The notes under the pieces are model-generated. The model did no database searches. It was given only the letters and a program-made list of their open reading frames with translations, and was not told the origin of the DNA. Made by a program: the position numbers and the translations under genes. 64,000 nt of DNA from Erginobacter sp964587835 (GTDB lineage: Bacteria > Auribacterota > Erginobacteria > Erginobacterales > Erginobacteraceae): the NCBI GenBank assembly GCA_964587835.1, contig CAZPMN010000004.1:1-64000 (forward strand). The letters are read 5' to 3'. Below, piece after piece: positions 58,679-64,000 of the stretch (positions are counted from its first letter, which is position 1; each line of letters begins with the position of its first letter).

Positions 58679-60135
58679 CTTTTCGGCCGTACCCGTTCGC
58701 GGAGCAGATAGCGGAGGTATTTGGCGGCGGATCGGATGGTCCTCCGTCCCTCGGCCGGGTGGGTGAACAGCTGGACCAATTTTTTGATCATGTAGCGAAG
58801 GTTAAAGTGGTAACGGCGGTAGGCCCGCTCGCAAAAATCCTCCAGTTCTTCCCGGGAAAGCCCGGGGAAATCCAGGACACAGTTGTGAGCGAGGGCCGGC
58901 GTCAGCCACTGTCGGTAATCCTCTGTCAGGAGATAATCGTTCTCCTTGGCCCAGTGGTAGGCCTCGGTCCCCGGGTAGACGATCAGGGGATAGAACTGCA
59001 TACTGTCGCAGTCCAGCTCTTTCGCCAGCCGGAAACTCTTCTCCAGGGTTTCCCGGGTCTCCCCGGGGAGCCCGGCGATCAGGCAGCCGTGGACCAGGAG
59101 CCCGGCCCGTTTCGCGTCCCGGGCGAACCGGGGGTAATCGGCCGCCCGCAGATTTTTCTTCATCCCGTCGAGAATCGCCTGTTCCCCGCTCTCGAAACCT
59201 ACGGTCACCAGGCGGCATCCGGCCGCCTTCATCAGCGCCATCAGCTCGTAGTCCAGGTCGGCCCGAACATTGCAGTACCACTTGAGGCGGTTTCCCCGGT
59301 CGATCAGCAAACGGCAGAATTTCTCCACCCGCGTCCGGTCGATGGTAAAGGTGTCATCCTCGATCCCGATTTCACGGACCTCGGGGAGTTGCTCCGCCAC
59401 GTAGGAAAACTCGGCGGCGATATTCTCCGGACTTCGGATCCGGTACCGGTGTCCGTGAAATACCTGGGGATAGACACAGTAGAAACAGCGGTGGGGGCAG
59501 CCGCGGCCGGTGATGATCATTACCATCGGGTAATCGGCGGCGGCGAAATAGTAATTCCGGACGTCGAGGTGCTTTTTATAAACCTCGCTTAGAAAGGGAA
59601 GCGAATCAAGATCTTCAATATATTTCCTCGGGCCGGTGTTCCGAGTTGAGGATCCTTCCCGCAGGACCAGGCCGCTTACGGAGGAAGGGCTCCCCCCGGC
59701 CTGAAGGCAGGCCGCTAGGTCCCGAAGGGTATAGTCATATTCGCCGATGGCCACCGCCTCCACCCCGGCATTCAAGTTCAGGGTTGCTTCCGGGAGCGCC
59801 GAGGGATGTGTCCCGACCAGTACCGTATAACTTGAGGGATGCCGGTCCTTGATCATCCCGGCTACCCCGACGTCATTGTAGATGCTCGGGGTGCTGGTAT
59901 TAACCACCGCCAGTTCCGGAGTGAACCCATCGATCCGAGCCATAGTTTCCCCGACGTCGATACCCTCGGCGGGAGCGTCCAGGAGCAAGATCTGATGTTT
60001 TTCTCTCTCCAGCACTCCGGCGGCGAAGGCCAGCCAGAAGGGATAATAGAGCGTCCCCCCCTTGGTTACAGCCGGACTCCGCTGCTCCCGGGAATAGCGG
60101 GGATGGAAGGGGGGGTTGAGAAGGAGGATCTTCAT
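58675..60135 (-). CDS. B12-binding-domain radical SAM enzyme
   Basis: The 486-residue protein has an N-terminal cobalamin-binding fold (about 1-140; KILLLNPPFHPRYSREQRSP, ELAVVNTSTPSIYNDV, TVLVGTHPSALPEATL) and a radical SAM core with CPHRCFYC in GRGCPHRCFYCVY (about 205-225). The C-terminal region has the usual LPGETRETLEKSF. This class often does methylations or other lipid modifications. The family does not define the reaction. It overlaps neighbours on both sides by 4 bp. Confidence 0.9.
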   Translation of the reverse strand: MKILLLNPPFHPRYSREQRSPAVTKGGTLYYPFWLAFAAGVLEREKHQILLLDAPAEGIDVGETMARIDGFTPELAVVNTSTPSIYNDVGVAGMIKDRHPSSYTVLVGTHPSALPEATLNLNAGVEAVAIGEYDYTLRDLAACLQAGGSPSSVSGLVLREGSSTRNTGPRKYIEDLDSLPFLSEVYKKHLDVRNYYFAAADYPMVMIITGRGCPHRCFYCVYPQVFHGHRYRIRSPENIAAEFSYVAEQLPEVREIGIEDDTFTIDRTRVEKFCRLLIDRGNRLKWYCNVRADLDYELMALMKAAGCRLVTVGFESGEQAILDGMKKNLRAADYPRFARDAKRAGLLVHGCLIAGLPGETRETLEKSFRLAKELDCDSMQFYPLIVYPGTEAYHWAKENDYLLTEDYRQWLTPALAHNCVLDFPGLSREELEDFCERAYRRYHFNLRYMIKKLVQLFTHPAEGRRTIRSAAKYLRYLLRERVRPKR

Positions 60136-60788
60136 TTCCGCGCCTGGATGATGATATCCGCCCGGAGCAGATGATGGAAGACCCAGTTGACAGCCGGGGG
60201 AAAACGATATACACAGCTGCTCTTCCGGGTGGAAATAACCCGGAAATAGCGGCCGACCAGTCGCCGGAACCGGGCGACAGTTAATTCCCTTTCGTGGGTA
60301 TGGTCACGGATCAGCAACTTGTAGAGCAGGTTGCAGGCCGCGTACTTCATATTGGTCCCGATGACCAGGATCCCTCCCGGTTTCAGGACGCGGTGCAGTT
60401 CTTTCAGCAGCCTTTCCTGATCCCGGGTATGTTCTATCACGTTATAGCAGAGTATCCGGTCGAAGGAATCGCTCCTGAAGCTCAATCTGAACAGATCTTC
60501 CCGGAGGAGATCAAGCTCGGGATACTGTCTTTTGGCCAGTTTGAGCGCGGCGGCCGAGAAGTCTACCCCTACCCCCCTACTCCCCGGCGTGCAGACATAG
60601 TCCAGGAGGTATCCGATCCCGGTTCCGGCGTCCAGAACGATATCCCCTGCCCTGGGGTCTAATAATCTCTTGCTCCAGTAAAAACTGGGAATGGTATCCA
60701 GATCGTAAGCCGGGAGAGCTCCGTGGTGGCTTTGATAATACCCCTCGGTATAGGCCTCGGGGTAGCTTCTCCGGCTTCGATCTTTCAT
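60132..60788 (-). CDS. Class I SAM-dependent methyltransferase
   Basis: The 218-residue product has the class I motifs: IVLDAGTGIGYLLDYV (SAM-binding motif I), GVGVDFSAAALKLA with the acidic ribose-binding residue, and FDRILCYNVIEHTRDQERLL with HRVLKPGGILVIGTN. It resembles Ubi/Coq- and polysaccharide-related methyltransferases. The start at 60788 is the first ATG that avoids overlap with the gene ending at 60800. Its position between two B12/radical SAM genes suggests one pathway. Confidence 0.88.
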   Translation of the reverse strand: MKDRSRRSYPEAYTEGYYQSHHGALPAYDLDTIPSFYWSKRLLDPRAGDIVLDAGTGIGYLLDYVCTPGSRGVGVDFSAAALKLAKRQYPELDLLREDLFRLSFRSDSFDRILCYNVIEHTRDQERLLKELHRVLKPGGILVIGTNMKYAACNLLYKLLIRDHTHERELTVARFRRLVGRYFRVISTRKSSCVYRFPPAVNWVFHHLLRADIIIQARK

Positions 60789-60799
60789 ATTCAACCCAT

Positions 60800-62200
60800 T
60801 CAGCGGGGAGACACCGCTTCCCGGAGCACGTTCCAGAGCGCCCCGGTCAGCTGAACCAGACGTCGGGGGGACTTGAGCTCTCCCACCAGGGAGAGGATAT
60901 ATCCGGGCCGGAGGTAAAATCTCAGGTAGGCCCGGCGGACCAGCGCCCGGATTCTTCCGGCCGAGAGGTTTCCCTCCCAGATCCGGTAGACCCCTTCGCC
61001 AAAACTGAACCTGGTATAGGCGGCCTTCTCCGATCCGGCCATCTCTTCCAGCTCGGTCCCGGGAAAGATGACGGTTCCGCCCCAGCTGGTGGTATAGGGG
61101 CGGAGGTGGAGAGCGAGGGCGATCGACCGTTCCACGGTCTCCTCCGTCTCCCCGGGGAGGCCGATCATAAAGTAGGCGTGGGTCTTGATCCCCGCCTTCC
61201 GGGTCCAGGCAAAGGCTTCCTCCACCTGTCTTAAATTGTATCCCTTTTTGGCGGTATCCAGTACCTCCTGGGAGCCGGACTCCACGCCGTAGGAGATCAG
61301 CCAGCACCCCGCCTCTTTCATCAAGCCGAGCAGTTCGGGGTTGACCAGGTCCACCCGGGTGGTGCAGGACCAGGCGATCCGGATGCCCTCTTCCAGCAGC
61401 CGGTGGCAGAAGGTCTGAGCCCAGTCTTGCTTCAGGGTCAGGTTGTCATCATAGAAATGCAGTTCCTTTACCCCATAGTCGGTCTGGAGTTTTCTGATCT
61501 CCTCGATAACGTTCCTTGAACTTCGATAGCGGATAGTCTTGCCGAAGGCGGCTCGGGAGCAGTAGACGCATTGGAAGGGACAGCCCCGGGTCGCCATAAT
61601 GCTCGAGTAGGTTCCGTATCTTCCGTAGGGGGGGTGGGTCCGGTAGCGTCTCCAGGGAAATAGGTGGCGGGCCGGGAAGGGGATCTGGTCGAGATCCTTT
61701 AAGAAGCCCCGCGGAGGGGTCAGACGAACCGCTCCCTCCTCTCGGTAGGCTATCCCCCTGACCTTGGAGAGGGGAAGTTCTCCCCGCAGAACTCGGAGTA
61801 TCTCCAGCAGAGTCTCCTCTCCTTCTCCCGCCACTGCCAAAGAGAGCCCGGGGTTCTCATCCAGGCACTCCCGGGGACGCGCCGAGGCGTGCACCCCTCC
61901 CAGAATGACCTCTGCCTCGGGGGCCGCCGCTCGAGCTATCTTGATAGCTTTTTGTGCCTGAGGGTAGACCGGGCTCATCGCCGTGACTCCGACCAGTCGG
62001 GGACGATACTCCCGGATCTGCCGCCTGATTTCTTCCTCGCTCAACCGGTCGGCCCAGGCGTCGATCACCCGGACCGGATAGCGATTTTTCTCTAAGATCG
62101 CGGCCAGGTAGGCCAAACCCAGCGGTAGAACCGGGTAGGAACCCTGAGCTGGTGGGTTGACCAGCAGGACCTTGAGTTGTTCCGGATCCGGCACGCTCAC
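60800..62200 (-). CDS. B12-binding-domain radical SAM enzyme, second copy
   Basis: The 466-residue product starts at a GTG overlapping the stop of the membrane-protein gene (GTGA). The N-terminal half (KVLLVNPPAQGSYPVLPLGL, LVGVTAMSPVYPQA, EVILGGVHASARP) is a cobalamin-binding fold. The radical SAM motif is CPFQCVYC in ATRGCPFQCVYCSRA. The C-terminal part contains MIGLPGETEETVERSIALAL. It shares domain order with the 58675 enzyme, but the sequences differ considerably. A longer reading frame upstream lacks family features and overlaps the next gene. Confidence 0.88.
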   Translation of the reverse strand: MSVPDPEQLKVLLVNPPAQGSYPVLPLGLAYLAAILEKNRYPVRVIDAWADRLSEEEIRRQIREYRPRLVGVTAMSPVYPQAQKAIKIARAAAPEAEVILGGVHASARPRECLDENPGLSLAVAGEGEETLLEILRVLRGELPLSKVRGIAYREEGAVRLTPPRGFLKDLDQIPFPARHLFPWRRYRTHPPYGRYGTYSSIMATRGCPFQCVYCSRAAFGKTIRYRSSRNVIEEIRKLQTDYGVKELHFYDDNLTLKQDWAQTFCHRLLEEGIRIAWSCTTRVDLVNPELLGLMKEAGCWLISYGVESGSQEVLDTAKKGYNLRQVEEAFAWTRKAGIKTHAYFMIGLPGETEETVERSIALALHLRPYTTSWGGTVIFPGTELEEMAGSEKAAYTRFSFGEGVYRIWEGNLSAGRIRALVRRAYLRFYLRPGYILSLVGELKSPRRLVQLTGALWNVLREAVSPR

Positions 62201-63564
62201 GCCTCCCGTCGCAAGAGTTGCTCGAGATAGATACCCGCGAAGAAAAATAGCATGGGCATACCGGTCATAAAGGCCCGGCTGGCGGTGTTTCCGACGTACT
62301 TGGAAAAGGAGCTGAAGACAAATGGTGCGGCGGTCACCGCCAATGTGAGCAGTACCGAGGGGTAGAGGATGGAGAACTCCTTTCGCTGGATGAAGAAGAA
62401 ACCTGACAACAGGATCGGAAGAAATACCATCCAGAAGATGTTGAAGTTGCCCGCATCGAAGAGGTAATGCCCGAAGGCACGAAATGTCTCCGGGTGGAAC
62501 TCCGGCGCCCGGTCCTGGGGCGCCAGCCCCAGCATAATCGAACGACTCCACTTCAGCCAGAACCAGGGGATATTCGGCAAGAGAACGATCGAGAGCCAGA
62601 GAAGGGAATTTTTCATGATCCGGATGATCTTCCACCCCTTCGCCATCTGTCCCAGGAATAGCAGGGGGATCGCCCCGGCGGCTCCCAGAACCATCATCTC
62701 TTCCTTGACCCCCAGCCCGACCGCGCCGAAGGAGGCGGAAAGAATAAGATAAATCGTCCTCTCCTCCCTAATCCAACGGTAGAGGTAGGCCGTTGCCCCC
62801 AGGAAGTATAAACCGATCACAATATCGAAGTAGGCAAATCCGGCGCTGAAGACCAGCAGGGGCAGGCTAAGAAGTCCGTATGTGAGCGGGAAGGCCACCG
62901 CTGTGGAGAGAAATGGGCGGAGACAGTAATAGAAGACAAGTCCCAGGCAGAGGTAATAGAAGAAAGTGTTGGAATTGACCAGTCGGTCCGACCACCGGTT
63001 CAGTGAGAGCCCGATCCAGGTCTTGAAGAGGGGGATCCCGTTGGGGTAGTGAGGGTTTTTGGCCCCGAGAAAATCCGGATGGCTTTCGTCGAGTATTATC
63101 GATTTGTGATGGTAATAAACTTTGCCTTTCAGGTTCCAGAAGGAGACGCTGTCGTCAAAGTAGGTGGGACTGACGGCGATGGTGTACGAGATGGAGGCGA
63201 GTTTTCCGGCCAGGAGAACGCCCAGGAATATCGCCAGGTATCTTCCGCTCTTGCCCTGATCGGAAAGCGCCCCGGGCTGCAGCGGAAGACCTTCCACCTT
63301 GCCTGCCCGCCGCCGTCGCGTCAGCCCTGCCAGGAGCAGGCAAGGCCAGAAAGCCGCCGAGGAAGTCCAGAAAGTCAGAGGCAGGCCGAGAAACCCCAGG
63401 TAAAACATAAAGTAAGTAAGCACGCCGCTGCCCAGGGCGAACCCAAGTGCCCACCTCTCCCCGGCGGCTAACTGAACCTTGCCCCGTTCCAGGAGAACGA
63501 TCAGGCAATACCCGATAACTGTGGGGACGGCGTAAGCCAGGAGTAATCTTAAGATGGTGAGCAC
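62197..63564 (-). CDS. Polytopic membrane protein, probable GT-C glycosyltransferase
   Basis: The 455-residue protein has about 11 predicted membrane helices with short loops. An early outer loop holds an acidic pair in TYFDDSVSFWNLKGK, followed by PLFKTWIGLSLNRW, which fits GT-C enzymes but without a clear ArnT or PMT match. It starts next to the GT2 gene at 63569, with a 4-bp gap. Function is inferred from topology and context. Confidence 0.7.
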   Translation of the reverse strand: MLTILRLLLAYAVPTVIGYCLIVLLERGKVQLAAGERWALGFALGSGVLTYFMFYLGFLGLPLTFWTSSAAFWPCLLLAGLTRRRRAGKVEGLPLQPGALSDQGKSGRYLAIFLGVLLAGKLASISYTIAVSPTYFDDSVSFWNLKGKVYYHHKSIILDESHPDFLGAKNPHYPNGIPLFKTWIGLSLNRWSDRLVNSNTFFYYLCLGLVFYYCLRPFLSTAVAFPLTYGLLSLPLLVFSAGFAYFDIVIGLYFLGATAYLYRWIREERTIYLILSASFGAVGLGVKEEMMVLGAAGAIPLLFLGQMAKGWKIIRIMKNSLLWLSIVLLPNIPWFWLKWSRSIMLGLAPQDRAPEFHPETFRAFGHYLFDAGNFNIFWMVFLPILLSGFFFIQRKEFSILYPSVLLTLAVTAAPFVFSSFSKYVGNTASRAFMTGMPMLFFFAGIYLEQLLRREA

Positions 63565-63568
63565 GGTG

Positions 63569-64000
63569 CTATTCCCTTCCGGCTTTGATCTCCATAATGC
63601 TGAGCAAGAAGGAGGAGAAAATTGTTTGCGTTCCGATTATGACGAACGTCAGGCCGAGGATCGCCAGCCGCAGTTCGTAGATAGCCCCGGCGAGGGCGAA
63701 AAATTTGACCAGGAGGTAGACCAGGATTGCGAAGCCGCCGGCGGCGATCACCGTTCCCAGGATCACTCCGCGATGGAGATTGAATTTCCGGTAAAACCCC
63801 TCGATGAAGGGGTCGCTGATGATCTTCTCCTGGTAACTGTAGGCCTTGGCATACAAACCCAAATTTATGATCTGGTAGCCGAGGATGGCCAGGAGGCTTC
63901 CCAGGACCATAAAGTGCTGGTCGTAGCCGTGGCCGCCGATCCAGATCGGCCCCCGCAGCAGTGCCAGCAGGGGGATGAAACCCAGGACCAGCAGTACCGT
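63569..64000 (-). CDS. Family 2 glycosyltransferase, C-terminal part (runs off the window)
   Basis: Only the C-terminal part is in the window; the reading frame stays open to position 64000 with no stop, upstream of the internal ATG at 63910. The visible 143 residues have four or so hydrophobic helices and end AGRE. The segment GYDQHFMVLGSLLAILGYQI and the following helices are typical of the membrane tail of dolichyl-phosphate-mannose synthase-like GT2 enzymes. The catalytic GT2 domain should lie beyond the right edge. Confidence 0.7.
   Translation of the reverse strand, partial: TVLLVLGFIPLLALLRGPIWIGGHGYDQHFMVLGSLLAILGYQIINLGLYAKAYSYQEKIISDPFIEGFYRKFNLHRGVILGTVIAAGGFAILVYLLVKFFALAGAIYELRLAILGLTFVIIGTQTIFSSFLLSIMEIKAGRE

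Noticed and set aside
60789..61307. N-terminal extension of the methyltransferase frame
   Set aside because: It overlaps the radical SAM gene out of frame and is Arg/Gly-rich; the ATG at 60788 begins directly before the methyltransferase domain.
62201..62635. N-terminal extension of the B12/radical SAM gene
   Set aside because: The extension overlaps the membrane-protein gene and has no domain; the GTG at 62200 with GTGA overlap gives a normal B12-binding start.

Overview
The window is GC-rich bacterial chromosome, densely coded and without rRNA, tRNA, phage or insertion-sequence genes. I recognise about 60 protein genes. The proteome style suggests an uncultured Gram-negative-like lineage, perhaps PVC-related or another candidate phylum: many exported TPR proteins, membrane glycosyltransferases fused to TPRs, exported multidomain proteins with Pro/Thr linkers and FG-GAP-like repeats, many B12/radical SAM enzymes, and a GlnRS. 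This placement is an inference from gene style only.

Gene polarity is the main architectural signal. From 7.8 to 36 kb, 22 of 24 genes are on the + strand. From 36.4 to 64 kb all 26 genes are on the - strand. They converge on a 432-bp non-coding stretch (35987-36418) that holds a 28-bp dif-like XerCD site (36134-36161), a pair of DnaA boxes and a large inverted repeat. I read this as the replication terminus.

1-9 kb: an exported beta-CASP metallo-hydrolase, a shortened MazG, glnS, a small exported protein, smpB, an AzgA-type purine permease, a Nudix-MazG fusion and acylphosphatase. 9-19 kb: TPR proteins, a TMTC-like membrane protein, two exported paralogues sharing a C-terminal module, an HhH (ComEA-like) protein and a UPF0280 protein. 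19-25 kb: two large exported proteins with six C-terminal repeats each; the second carries a papain-like protease and an EEP phosphodiesterase/nuclease domain. 25-36 kb: glycerophosphodiesterase, TPR proteins, a tandem PD-(D/E)XK protein, a KtrB/KtrA potassium system, rhomboid protease, peptidase MA, a lipid kinase and an ECF sigma/anti-sigma/exported-protein operon.

36-48 kb (all -): a histidine kinase without its phosphoacceptor His, coupled to a 72-aa HTH protein; lepB, ruvX and mannose-1-phosphate guanylyltransferase; a DUF559-type endonuclease; a sugar ABC transporter lacking a local ATPase; and a GT-C/TPR protein. 48-52.4 kb: hisD-hisC-hisB-hisA-hisI (no hisG, hisH or hisF). 52.4-64 kb: a tightly overlapping surface-glycan or lipid-modification cluster with a nucleotide-sugar dehydrogenase, a SIS isomerase, GT2 and GT-C glycosyltransferases, one SPASM and two B12-binding radical SAM enzymes and a methyltransferase. 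It runs off the right edge inside a GT2 gene.

Short repeats are dispersed through the non-coding DNA: a 7-bp AGCAGTA-type tandem repeat at or just after the stop codons of - strand genes (five tracts), several perfect palindromes, and two AT-rich hairpins flanking ktrA, one with the Shine-Dalgarno in its loop.
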